A DNA stretch of 46,288 nucleotides. Source: Verrucomicrobiota bacterium. Its GTDB lineage: Bacteria; Verrucomicrobiota; Verrucomicrobiia; Limisphaerales; UBA9464. The stretch is from contig JARXAF010000198.1 in NCBI GenBank assembly GCA_029865985.1, positions 1 through 46,288 on the forward strand, written 5' to 3'. Positions within the stretch are counted from its first letter, which is position 1. Each line of letters begins with the position of its first letter. The notes beneath the pieces are model-generated. The model was not told where the DNA came from. It was given only the letters and a program-made list of their open reading frames with translations, and searched no databases. Shown one piece after another: positions 8,151 to 17,548 of this stretch. Both the position numbers and the translations under genes were made by a program.

Positions 8151-10474
8151 GGCTTGGCCTCCGTTTTGGCGGCGGCACCCACGGTCACGGTGAACGGCTC
8201 CGACCAGATGGCCAACGTGAGGTCACGCGGCTTGGCTTTTTCTTCCGCGGCCTTGCGACGGGCCTCGGCATCCTTCTTCCGAGTCTCCGCTGCTACTTTT
8301 CCTTCGGGTTTGGCGCCCGACAACGCTTTTTCGGACTCCTTCAATTCGGCTTCAGCGGCGACCAGCGCCTCGGGAGCCTGCCGGTATTTGCCGGCGACGC
8401 TGCCCTGCAGCCAGAGCGTGTGAGTTCCGGTCGGCAGGCGCGCATCGCCCAGAGCCATCTCCGCCACCAGGTTGGTGGCTTTTTCCGGGACGTTGATCTC
8501 CTTCACCTTGTCCCAGGCAGAATGCCCAGCGACCTTCAAATTGAAGGCTCCTTGAAATTCCCCACGCCGTTCAATGTGCAACGGAAATTTCCAAGTGGCC
8601 CCGTCGGCCGAGGGTGAGGCGGTTCCGACTCGAATGCTCACCGGAGCCAACTCTTGAGTCACCACGGCGACCGCACCGCTGCGGGAACGCCGGACCACCG
8701 GGTTCTCATTGTTGTAATCAGCCACCGGCCAAACCAGCGAAGCGGCCGCCGCCTTCCGGGTCTGCATCCCAGAACTCAAGGCCGCCTTGCCCTCCACCTG
8801 CCACAAACCCGCGCCCGAAGCCTCAACCGAAGCGCTCAGCAACAGCACACCGGTATTCTGACCAGAAACAATACGCGTGGTGGAAGCCCGGACGCCCGGA
8901 GGCAGGCCGCTCGCCCCCAACTCAATCTCCCCCTGAAATCCATCCCGCCGAAAGGCCACCACACGAAAGGTCACCGTCTGATCCCGACGGATCACTGACG
9001 GCATCACCGGAAGCGCACGATCCTCACCGGCACGCGCTGGAGGCATTGGAAAGGCAACCAGTTGGAAATCTGGAGTCTCCGGACGCAGGCTCAACCGGTA
9101 GGGATAGCGGTCCACGGTGTCACCACGGCGAAATCCGTCCCGAACCACAATCCGGTACCGACCGGTTTCGGGAATCTCCAACCGGGCTTCTGCATCCCGG
9201 TGAGCGGTCGGGAATTCCCGATCACCGAGATTTTGTTCGGTGTCGGCGAGTTCCAGCACATCCACCCAACCGGCACCTTCAAGAGCGGCTTCCGGAGTCT
9301 TGGCCCGTTGCACAACCGCCATCGGATCCACGGGATGCCCCCAACGCTCGGAACCCAGTTCCACCCAGAACACCTGCCCTTTCTTCGCCTCGAAGGTGAC
9401 GCCGCTCCATTGACCACGGGCCGGGAACAGGCTGGAAAACTCGCATGGCGGCGCCACTGAAACCAAACCCGTGGAAGCGCCGGCGATCACGGAAAGGGAC
9501 GTCAAACCAAAGAGCACCGGTTGGGTGGGCGAGAGTCCCTCCGAACCCCGCCACAACCAAGATTCGTGGGCCAATGAAGACGCCGAAGGTCGCCCCAGAG
9601 CTTCCACCGTCGCCGAAGGGACGCTGGCTTCGGCGGGAGCGGTGATCTCCAGGTCGCGCTGTTCGAGAGGCTCTCCATCGGCTCCCAGCACCGTCGAGGG
9701 ATGACCACCCGGCAATCGCCGTCCATACAGGGTCACCCGCTGGGAACGGCCGGCTTGCAAAACTTGAGGTACGGCAAAGGCAACCCGCGGACGCGCGGTC
9801 AGCACCATTCGAAACCCATGGGTGTCACCGCCGCGATACAGGGAATCGTTCAGTTTGAGGAAATAGGTCCCTTTGGCCGGCAACTTGAAATCGAACCACT
9901 CCCGACGTCGCACGCGGGCCAATTCGGCACCGGCCGCATCGGTCAACGCCAAGTCAGGCACCAGTCGAGAATCCAGCTCACGGGCTTCCACACGCACCCC
10001 AAGAGCCTGACCCGCCTCACCCTGGAACCGGAACCAGAGAACCTCCTGGGCTCCCACCCGTCCGTTGACCACGGCCTCCAGTGGTAAATCGAAGGCTTTA
10101 TCCAGAGAGACGGGGTTGTTGGTCCAACGCAATTCCGTTGCGGCCACCCCCACGGCAAACGCCCTCGGATTGGAAACGCCATAACGCCCTTGAACACGAA
10201 GGTCGAGGGAGTCGCCCGAAATCCCCGCCGGCAACGCCACCCGGAAGCGATCGGTGCTGCCAGGCACCAGGGTTCCTGTCACCCGCGGATCGGAGAACAC
10301 CAACCCAGTAGGATCGTCGAGATCCGAGCCGCTCACGGTCACCTCCACGGTGGATCCGGCAGGGCCACCCAGCGGGAAAACCGTATTGAGTTTGGCCATG
10401 GGCAATTGTGCCCAGGCCATCGCCGCCGTCAGCCACCCTGCGGTGATCCAGTGACCCAAGGAATCCCGGAACAT
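8147..10474 (-). CDS. Secreted PPC-domain-like (pre-peptidase C-terminal) conserved protein
   Basis: Signal peptide-like N-terminus; 'VFPLGGPAGSTVEVTVSGSDL...' and 'LRLEIPETGRYRIVVRDGFRRGDTVDRYPYRLSLRP' beta-rich PPC-like segments; GTGA overlap with downstream gene. Confidence 0.7.
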   Translation of the reverse strand: MFRDSLGHWITAGWLTAAMAWAQLPMAKLNTVFPLGGPAGSTVEVTVSGSDLDDPTGLVFSDPRVTGTLVPGSTDRFRVALPAGISGDSLDLRVQGRYGVSNPRAFAVGVAATELRWTNNPVSLDKAFDLPLEAVVNGRVGAQEVLWFRFQGEAGQALGVRVEARELDSRLVPDLALTDAAGAELARVRRREWFDFKLPAKGTYFLKLNDSLYRGGDTHGFRMVLTARPRVAFAVPQVLQAGRSQRVTLYGRRLPGGHPSTVLGADGEPLEQRDLEITAPAEASVPSATVEALGRPSASSLAHESWLWRGSEGLSPTQPVLFGLTSLSVIAGASTGLVSVAPPCEFSSLFPARGQWSGVTFEAKKGQVFWVELGSERWGHPVDPMAVVQRAKTPEAALEGAGWVDVLELADTEQNLGDREFPTAHRDAEARLEIPETGRYRIVVRDGFRRGDTVDRYPYRLSLRPETPDFQLVAFPMPPARAGEDRALPVMPSVIRRDQTVTFRVVAFRRDGFQGEIELGASGLPPGVRASTTRIVSGQNTGVLLLSASVEASGAGLWQVEGKAALSSGMQTRKAAAASLVWPVADYNNENPVVRRSRSGAVAVVTQELAPVSIRVGTASPSADGATWKFPLHIERRGEFQGAFNLKVAGHSAWDKVKEINVPEKATNLVAEMALGDARLPTGTHTLWLQGSVAGKYRQAPEALVAAEAELKESEKALSGAKPEGKVAAETRKKDAEARRKAAEEKAKPRDLTLAIWSEPFTVTVGAAAKTEAKP

Positions 10475-10477
10475 GCC

Positions 10478-13012
10478 TCAGTGGTTGAAGAGGAATTCCT
10501 TGGTGTTCAAGAGGGCCCAGGTCAGGTCCTCCCAGGCCTCACGACGTGCCTTCACTTTCAAGGTCTCAGTCTCGGCCGCATCCTTGCCCGGTTTGGCGGC
10601 TGCCGCTTTGCGCGTCAGATATTCGGTGGCGCGCTGAAGCTCTTCCGCCGACGGCAACCGGGCATAGGCCAGGTGGTACAACTCCCTCAGCTTGGCCGCA
10701 TCGGGACGGGAGTCGGCGTGGAGACGGGACGGACGCGAATCATCTGCGCTCAACCGGGTTTGGATGTCCTTCGAATTGAGCAGATGCAAACTCTGGCTGA
10801 GAGAGGCCTCCATGCTGCGCTCACACTCACAGGCGCTGCTGCCTTCGGGACGGCCAAAGACGGTCAGGAAGTAGCTCTGCGCGTTGAAGCTGTTGTCCGG
10901 AAGACACACGGCCCGAGTGCCCACAGGCAAACCGTCGAACTGACTGCGCCCTCCCGTCAGGGTGTTCACCGAATCGAGCAACACTTCCGCAGGCAAGCGG
11001 CGGGGGTAAAACCGGGAAAAATGGTGCCGATCCTTCGCGTTGTAGGCGTTGGGCTCCGCGCTCAACTGGTACGTGGTGCTGCGGGCCAGAGTGCCCACCA
11101 AGTCCTTCAAATCAAAACCGCTCGCCACGAAGTGCGCGGCCAAAGCATCGAGCAATTCGGGATTGCTCGGAGGATTGGTGTCCCGCATGTCATCCTCGGG
11201 ATCCACCAAGCCGCGACCAAAGAAATGCTTCCAGTAGCGATTGACCAGCGCCTTGGCGAACCATGGGTTTTTACGAGAAGTCATCCAGTCCGCCAAAAAC
11301 ACGCGGGGATCGTCATCGACGGCCAAATCGAAGGCGGACTGCCCGAGGGCCGCGGGCTTGAGCGCCTGACCATTCTTTTTGTTGGTCGCCTTGGCCTCTC
11401 CCCGACGGTGGACGATAATCTCCTCTCCCGGCTGCGATCCCGGCTTATAAGCTACCTGGGAAAACGCGGCGCCAAAGCTCCAATAATCGGCCTGACTCCA
11501 CTTTTCATACGGATGGTGGTGGCACTGGGCGCACTGCATCCGCTGTCCAAGGAACAACTGGGAGACATCCTCCAACTGGGTCTGAAGGGTACGAACTTGC
11601 CGGTACCAAGCCACCGGAGGATTCTCGGAGACATCGCCCGAGGCGGTCAGGACCTCCCGCACAAACCGATCATAAGGCTTGTTGACGGCCAGACTGTCAC
11701 GAACCCACGCATGGAAAGCGATGGTGCCCCGGGCCTGCTTGGGCTCGCTGCGCTTGTTGCGCAACAATGCCGACCATTTGCCGGCGAAATAATCGGCATA
11801 GTCCGTTGAGGCAACCAACCGGTCGATCACACGATCCCGATCGCCCGAGGCCGTATCAGCCTCGAACGCCCGCACCTCGTCCGGCGTGGGCAACCGGCCG
11901 GCGATATCGAGTGTCACCCGCCGTAGGAACGTGGACTTGTCGGTGATTTCACTTGGAGGCATACCCACCTGCTTGAGCTGCTTGAAGACCAGCTCATCCA
12001 CGAAATTCTTGGCCAGCGGCAAACGCTCTACCGGAGCTCCCAACGGGATGGTCGCCCGGAAGGTCGCTACCTTGTCCTGATAGCGGATCATCACCGCAAA
12101 CTCTCCCGGCTGATTGAAGATCTTCAGCAAGCCATTGGCATCGGATACGGCCATGTCCTTGTCGTTGGGTTCGAACAGGGCGCTGCGGGTGACGTCTTCC
12201 GCGGACCCGTCGGTGTAATGGGCCGTCACCACCAATTGCTGCTCACCGTTGAGGGCCAGAGTGCGCACCGAAGGGAACACTTCCACCCGCTCAACCGTGG
12301 GAGCGTTGGTCTTACCCAACGGCATGCCTTGAGAGATCCAGCGAACCAACCGCCGATAGTCATCCGAGCCAATTTCCAGACGCTTACCGCCGCCGTGCGG
12401 CATTTCGGCCGTTCCCTTGGTCACCAGCAGGGATCGGGGCGGATCGGCCGGAAACAGACGTCGCCCACGGGCCTCGCGAACCAAGTGTTCGTAGTCTTCT
12501 TCCGGCTCGAACCCCAGCAAGGACAGGCGGAACCCATTCTGGCCGGCCGCCTTGCCGTGGCACCCGCCCCCGTTGCAGCCATTCTTGGTAAAAATCGGAA
12601 CAATTTGATTGGCGAAGTGCAGCGGCGCTGGCTGACCCGCATGAACGACGCGAACGGGAAGGCGCGCCATCACACCGTCGCGGCTCTTGGCCGAGATCAC
12701 CGCCGCCCCATCGGCCACCGGAATGACACGGCCCGTAGTATCGATCCGGACGACACCCGAGGGCTCGGCACTCCAACTCACCTCACGGGTCACGTCGCGG
12801 GTGCCATCGAGGGTGGCCAGCAATTGCTGCCGGGCGTCCTGGGAATCGAGAACCAACTCACCCGCTCCGGCCCGATAATGCAACTCGAGGGTTCCGCCCT
12901 GAAGCACACTAGGGCAGCCAACCAGGAACGCCCCAAGCACGGTCATCACTCCCACCAGGATACGCTGGGCCGCTAAGGAGGCCTTGAGGCGAACCATTCT
13001 GGAGGTGTTCAT
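10478..13012 (-). CDS. DUF1549/DUF1553 domain protein with Ig-like (BIG2) and cytochrome-like N-terminus
   Basis: ATG at 13012 (MNTSRMVRLKASLAAQ); BIG2-like 'VVRIDTTGRVIPVADGAAVISAKSRDG', heme motifs CNGGGCH and CAQCH, 'RVTLDIAGRLPTPDEVRAF', 'LVNRYWKHFFGRGLVDPEDDMRDTNPPSNPELLDALA' typical of DUF1549/DUF1553. Confidence 0.9.
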   Translation of the reverse strand: MNTSRMVRLKASLAAQRILVGVMTVLGAFLVGCPSVLQGGTLELHYRAGAGELVLDSQDARQQLLATLDGTRDVTREVSWSAEPSGVVRIDTTGRVIPVADGAAVISAKSRDGVMARLPVRVVHAGQPAPLHFANQIVPIFTKNGCNGGGCHGKAAGQNGFRLSLLGFEPEEDYEHLVREARGRRLFPADPPRSLLVTKGTAEMPHGGGKRLEIGSDDYRRLVRWISQGMPLGKTNAPTVERVEVFPSVRTLALNGEQQLVVTAHYTDGSAEDVTRSALFEPNDKDMAVSDANGLLKIFNQPGEFAVMIRYQDKVATFRATIPLGAPVERLPLAKNFVDELVFKQLKQVGMPPSEITDKSTFLRRVTLDIAGRLPTPDEVRAFEADTASGDRDRVIDRLVASTDYADYFAGKWSALLRNKRSEPKQARGTIAFHAWVRDSLAVNKPYDRFVREVLTASGDVSENPPVAWYRQVRTLQTQLEDVSQLFLGQRMQCAQCHHHPYEKWSQADYWSFGAAFSQVAYKPGSQPGEEIIVHRRGEAKATNKKNGQALKPAALGQSAFDLAVDDDPRVFLADWMTSRKNPWFAKALVNRYWKHFFGRGLVDPEDDMRDTNPPSNPELLDALAAHFVASGFDLKDLVGTLARSTTYQLSAEPNAYNAKDRHHFSRFYPRRLPAEVLLDSVNTLTGGRSQFDGLPVGTRAVCLPDNSFNAQSYFLTVFGRPEGSSACECERSMEASLSQSLHLLNSKDIQTRLSADDSRPSRLHADSRPDAAKLRELYHLAYARLPSAEELQRATEYLTRKAAAAKPGKDAAETETLKVKARREAWEDLTWALLNTKEFLFNH

Positions 13013-13047
13013 GAAATCGAGTGAAAGGTGCATGGAAGAAAACCCCG

Positions 13048-14385
13048 TCAAGAAACCAACTCACGCATGGGCTGACACCCGTCTGGCACGAGAAACTGGG
13101 GTCGGCCGGTCAAGTCCGGGACAGTCACCTTGTTCACATCAATGCCAAGATTCTGATAAAGGGTCGCAAACACCTCACCGAATTGGACAGGGCGTTCGCT
13201 GGGCTCGCCGCCCAAGCGATCGGTCGCTCCGATCACTTGCCCCACCTTCATGCCTCCGCCGGCCAGGAGAGCGCAGTTGGCGCGGGGCCAATGGTCGCGG
13301 CCGCCATCCTTGTTGATCGTCGGGGACCGACCGAATTCACCCCAGGCAATCACGCTGACATCGTTCTGAAGCCCTCGGTCGTGCAAGTCGGCGATGAGGG
13401 CGCTCAAGGCCTGATCCAACAGCGGCAAATCGTTGCGTGCATTGCCGAAATTGTTGCCGTGGTAATCCCAGAACCCATAAGCCACGGTCACGAACCGGGC
13501 CCCGGCCTCCACCAATCGACGGGCCACCAGGAATTGCTCGTTGAGCATCGGGGCCGCATCGCCATGAACCTTGGGATCGCCCTTGCCATAACGCTCGCGA
13601 ACCGCCGCGGATTCCTTCTCCACATTGAGCGCCTCGAGCAGTCGACTGGAGGTCAACATGCCGAAGGCCTGCTGATTGAAACCGTCCACACCCGACATGA
13701 GGCCGCTGGCATCGGCTTCACGACGAAAACGATCGAATGCCGTCAGCAAGGATCGACGATCGGCCAAGCGGTCGGTCGTGATGCCATTGAGGACCATGTC
13801 GGACTTGGCGTCGGCCGCCGGACGGAAGGCGTCGTGGGAAACCCCCGCATAACCCGCTGTGGCCGCATTGTACGGCCGATGCTGCATCCGCGGTTCGAGA
13901 CCCACGAAGGCCGGAACCGAGTCGGTGGCTGGGCCCATCACCCGGGAGACGGTCGCGCCAAAGGTGGGCCAACCTCCGGGGGGCTGACTCGCCTTGCGAC
14001 GCCCCGTCTGACACATGAAGTCGGAATGATCGTCGATAGCGTCGCTGATCGAACGGATAACTGCGTAGCGATGGGCTTGCTTGGCCAAGAGCGGCAAGTG
14101 CTCACACACCTGGAACCCGGGAACCGTGGTCGGGATCGGACGAAACTCCCCGCGGATCTCGGCCGGGGCATCCATCTTGAGATCGAAGGTGTCCTGATGG
14201 GGCGGTCCACCCGGCAGATACACCATGATCACGGCCTTGTGATTGGACTTCATCCCGGAGGCCGCCTCGGCCCGCAGCAACTGGGACAAGGTCAATCCCC
14301 CCATCCCCAGTCCGCCGATGCGGAGGAAACTCCGTCGGGAAAGGCCGTCACAAAAACGGCTGGAAGGTCCAGAGAGAGTCAACAT
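13048..14385 (-). CDS. DUF1501 domain-containing protein (copy 1)
   Basis: Tat motif 'CDGLSRRSFLRIGGLGMGGLTLSQLLRAEA'; 'VIMVYLPGGPPHQDTFDLK' and 'VIAWGEFGRSPTINKDGGRDHWP' hallmark DUF1501. Confidence 0.92.
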   Translation of the reverse strand: MLTLSGPSSRFCDGLSRRSFLRIGGLGMGGLTLSQLLRAEAASGMKSNHKAVIMVYLPGGPPHQDTFDLKMDAPAEIRGEFRPIPTTVPGFQVCEHLPLLAKQAHRYAVIRSISDAIDDHSDFMCQTGRRKASQPPGGWPTFGATVSRVMGPATDSVPAFVGLEPRMQHRPYNAATAGYAGVSHDAFRPAADAKSDMVLNGITTDRLADRRSLLTAFDRFRREADASGLMSGVDGFNQQAFGMLTSSRLLEALNVEKESAAVRERYGKGDPKVHGDAAPMLNEQFLVARRLVEAGARFVTVAYGFWDYHGNNFGNARNDLPLLDQALSALIADLHDRGLQNDVSVIAWGEFGRSPTINKDGGRDHWPRANCALLAGGGMKVGQVIGATDRLGGEPSERPVQFGEVFATLYQNLGIDVNKVTVPDLTGRPQFLVPDGCQPMRELVS

Positions 14386-14458
14386 GGCGAGAATGACGTT
14401 GAAGGACTCCCGCCGTGTTCACGGGAAAACGATGCAGCCTGACCTGAAATACTCCGCT

Positions 14459-15847
14459 TCATCCGACCAACTCCTTCATGGGTTGAACCCCGGGATCCAC
14501 CAGGAACTGCGGACGACCGCTCAAGTCGGGCACGGTGATCTTGTTCACGTCCAAGCCCATGGCGTGATAGAGCGTGGCGTGAACCTCACCAAACGTGGTC
14601 GGTCGCGAGTCGGCCTCGCCGCCCAGTCGGTCTGTGGAACCGATGACTTGGCCATGTTTGAGGCCACCACCAGCCAAGAGCGAGAAACCCACCCGGGGCC
14701 AATGATCCCGACCGCCATCCTTGTTGATGGTGGGGGTTCGACCAAACTCGCCGGCGACCAGCACGGAAACATCGCGATCCAACCCTTTCTCCCGGAGATC
14801 AGTGATCAAAGCACTCAAACCCTGATCGAACAGCGGCAGATCCTGACGCAAAGCCCCAAAATTATCTCCGTGGTGATCCCACCGGCTGAAGGCCAACGTC
14901 ACGCAGCGGGCTCCCGCTTCGACCAAACGTCGAGCGACCAGGAACTGCTCCATGAGCTTGGGCGCGCCATCGTCACGGTTGCGGGAATCCCCCGTTCCAT
15001 AACGCGCAACGACTCGGGGATCCTCATTTTTGACATCCAAGGCCGTCATGAGTTTGCTGGAGGTCAGGATGCCAAAGGCCTGTTGTGTGTAGGCATCGGC
15101 CCCGGCCACCTGGCCACTGCTGTCCACCTCGCGCCGAAATCCGTCCAACGACGCCAAAAGCGTCCGTCGGTCGGCCAAGCGATCCAGCGTGACGCCATTG
15201 AGCACCATGTCGTCCTTGCCACCGCCCTTGTTGATTTCAAAGGGCGCATAGGCGGCGCCCAAATAACCAGCGACCCCATTGTCGGACCACGGCACATGCC
15301 CCATTTTGGGAGCCAAACCCACCGAAGCCGGAATGGCGGGGTCGGCCGAACCTTGGAGCTTGGCCAGCAAGGCACCCATCGCCGGCCAACCTCCGGGCGG
15401 TTGGTTGCGATTCAGGCGCCCTGTGTAGGTCTGGAACGACTCATGCCGGTCTTCCATACCCACCATGGACCGGATCACCGTGCATTGGTCCATCACCTTG
15501 GCCATTCGCGGCAGGTGCTCACAAATTTGCAACCCCGGCACCGAAGTGGAGATCGGATTGAACTCACCCCGAATTTCGGCCGGAGCGTCCAACTTGAGGT
15601 CGAACATGTCCTGATGGCTGGGGCCACCGGGAAGGAAAATCAGGATGACCGCCTTGTGGGAACGCCCTGGCGACCGCAAACCAGCCGCCGATTCGGCGCG
15701 CAGCAGGGAGGACAATCCCACGCCACCCATACCCAGCGCTCCGATGCGCAAAAATCCGCGCCGCGAGATGCCATCGCAGTAGCCACCGGACGAGGATTTT
15801 GGACCCAGAATGGTAAGCACCGAAGTGAGGGGATTTTCGATTCCCAC
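14459..15847 (-). CDS. DUF1501 domain-containing protein (copy 2)
   Basis: Tat motif 'CDGISRRGFLRIGALGMGGVGLSSLLRAESA'; 'VLVAGEFGRTPTINKDGGRDHWP'; paralogous to 13048-14385. Exact start uncertain. Confidence 0.92.
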   Translation of the reverse strand: MGIENPLTSVLTILGPKSSSGGYCDGISRRGFLRIGALGMGGVGLSSLLRAESAAGLRSPGRSHKAVILIFLPGGPSHQDMFDLKLDAPAEIRGEFNPISTSVPGLQICEHLPRMAKVMDQCTVIRSMVGMEDRHESFQTYTGRLNRNQPPGGWPAMGALLAKLQGSADPAIPASVGLAPKMGHVPWSDNGVAGYLGAAYAPFEINKGGGKDDMVLNGVTLDRLADRRTLLASLDGFRREVDSSGQVAGADAYTQQAFGILTSSKLMTALDVKNEDPRVVARYGTGDSRNRDDGAPKLMEQFLVARRLVEAGARCVTLAFSRWDHHGDNFGALRQDLPLFDQGLSALITDLREKGLDRDVSVLVAGEFGRTPTINKDGGRDHWPRVGFSLLAGGGLKHGQVIGSTDRLGGEADSRPTTFGEVHATLYHAMGLDVNKITVPDLSGRPQFLVDPGVQPMKELVG

Positions 15848-15970
15848 AGCACTTCAAAAACGGGTGAGTGTCAACCCCGAAGCCCCTGAATTCTGAGGCT
15901 ATTTTTCGGACTCCAACACGCTCTTGGCTGAATCGGCTAGGAGTGCGCCCTGCCGGGCACACCAAACAAA

Positions 15971-16001
15971 AGGGGTCCGACACTTTTCGTGCCGGACCCC
16001 T
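15971..16001 (-). terminator. Rho-independent terminator downstream of rplS
   Basis: Inverted repeat aggggtccg-a-cac-ttttc-gtg-c-cggacccct; on the minus strand followed by TTTTGTTT. Confidence 0.85.
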
Positions 16002-16037
16002 CGAAATTCTTGAATGGAAATGGATGCTGAGCGCCGA

Positions 16038-16406
16038 TCAGGCGGCCAACAGCGTGTCCTTCTCCTTGACGGCCATGGCGCCCTTGCCGATGCGGTCACG
16101 GAGATAGGTGAGCTTGGCGCGGCGCACCGAGCCTTGACGCTCCACTTCGATCTTCTCGACGCGCGGAGAGTGGGTCGGGAAAATACGCTCCACACCTTCG
16201 CCGTAGCTGATACGGCGGACGGTGAAGGTCTGGTTCAATCCGCGGCCGCGAACACCGATCACGACTCCCGCGAAGATCTGGATACGCTCCTTGTCGCCTT
16301 CGACGACCTTGGTGTGCACCCGGACGCTGTCGCCCACGTTGAATTTCGCGGCTTCCTTGCGGAACTGCTCGCCCTCGATTTTGTCAAACAATGCGGCCTT
16401 GTTCAT
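16038..16406 (-). CDS. rplS: 50S ribosomal protein L19
   Basis: '[67 protein letters not shown]'. Confidence 0.97.
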   Translation of the reverse strand: MNKAALFDKIEGEQFRKEAAKFNVGDSVRVHTKVVEGDKERIQIFAGVVIGVRGRGLNQTFTVRRISYGEGVERIFPTHSPRVEKIEVERQGSVRRAKLTYLRDRIGKGAMAVKEKDTLLAA

Positions 16407-16505
16407 GGCTGTGTTCTCTTAAAATTTTCCAAACCTTCGATTTTCTAAAACCTCAAACTTCCAAAAACTTCACTGACCCGTCAGTACAACCCGCGACAAC
16501 TTCGG

Positions 16506-17201
16506 CTATTTTGCCGGTTTTCGCCAGCGGTACTTTTCCCACAAATCCGGTCGGCGTTCGGCCGTCCGTTTCATCGATTCCCGTTGTCGCCAACGGGCGA
16601 TGTCAGCGTGGTTGCCCGACATCAGCACCTCCGGGACCGACCAACCTCGGAATTCCGCAGGCCGGGTATAATGGGGATATTCCAGCAACCCGTCACCATG
16701 AGATTCTTCGGTGGCGCTCATTGCGTCACCCAAGGCTCCCGGCAAAAGACGAGTGACGGCATCCACAATCACCATTGCGGGCAACGCGCCGTTGGTGAGC
16801 ACATAGTCGCCGATGCTCAAGGCATCGTCGGCCAAATGCTCCCGAATCCGCTCGTCGAACCCCTCATAGCTCCCACAAATCAGGATCACATGCCCGAGGG
16901 TTGCCAGTTCGCCAGCCACTGCCTGACTGAACGGACGCCCGCCGGGAGCAGTGAGGATCACTCGCGTCTCCGGTCCCCGAAGGGACTCGACTGCTTCAAA
17001 GATCGGTTCCGGTTTCAGGACCATTCCTGGCCCACCACCGAACGGTCGGTCATCAACCGTTTTATGCCGGTCATGAGCCCAGTTGCGAAGATGATGGATG
17101 GTCAAATCCAAAATTCCCGTCTTCCGAGCCCTACCCACGATGCTCTCGTCCAAAGGGCCCGAGAACATCTCCGGAAACAGGGTTAAAATATCTACCTTCA
17201 T
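16506..17201 (-). CDS. trmD: tRNA (guanine-N1)-methyltransferase
   Basis: Start set at 17201: [25 protein letters not shown]; '[44 protein letters not shown]'. Confidence 0.97.
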   Translation of the reverse strand: MKVDILTLFPEMFSGPLDESIVGRARKTGILDLTIHHLRNWAHDRHKTVDDRPFGGGPGMVLKPEPIFEAVESLRGPETRVILTAPGGRPFSQAVAGELATLGHVILICGSYEGFDERIREHLADDALSIGDYVLTNGALPAMVIVDAVTRLLPGALGDAMSATEESHGDGLLEYPHYTRPAEFRGWSVPEVLMSGNHADIARWRQRESMKRTAERRPDLWEKYRWRKPAK

Positions 17202-17524
17202 TTGGCTGGCAGCCCTCGCGCTCCTCCCCCACGGTTCAAAAGAATCGGTGGATTGGGATTGACCAGGTACCGCTGAGACCGATGTCAACCTAGGCTACAA
17301 CGTCTCGCAACCCGAGCATCTGATCATCATGTCCCCAGCCTTGATCGCCATCGAATCCTCAGCAATTCGTTTAAGCCGTTGGTTTGAAACAAATCGTTTC
17401 AAGCCGATGGGCCGTGAGGATTTCCAAACTTCGGGTCAAAACCGCCAGAGCGGTCCAACAATCACCCAAAGCCTGCGACCTCAATTCAGCCGCCCCAACC
17501 CAGTCACGCACCCACCACGTATGC

Positions 17525-17548
17525 CTATTCGACTATTGGACTATTCGT
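17525..17548. repeat. Octamer tandem repeat, 3 imperfect copies, overlapping khpA stop codon
   Basis: ctattcga|ctattgga|ctattcgt. Confidence 0.75.

Noticed and set aside
10190-11809. 539-aa plus-strand ORF antisense to the DUF1549/1553 gene
   Set aside because: Shadow frame opposite strongly supported coding sequence; no domain recognised.
13021-15889. 473- and 548-aa plus-strand ORFs antisense to the two DUF1501 genes
   Set aside because: Mirror one another because the sense genes are paralogues; composition is that of antisense frames.
17202-17288. N-terminal extension of trmD in the ORF track
   Set aside because: Canonical TrmD start [13 protein letters not shown] is at 17201.
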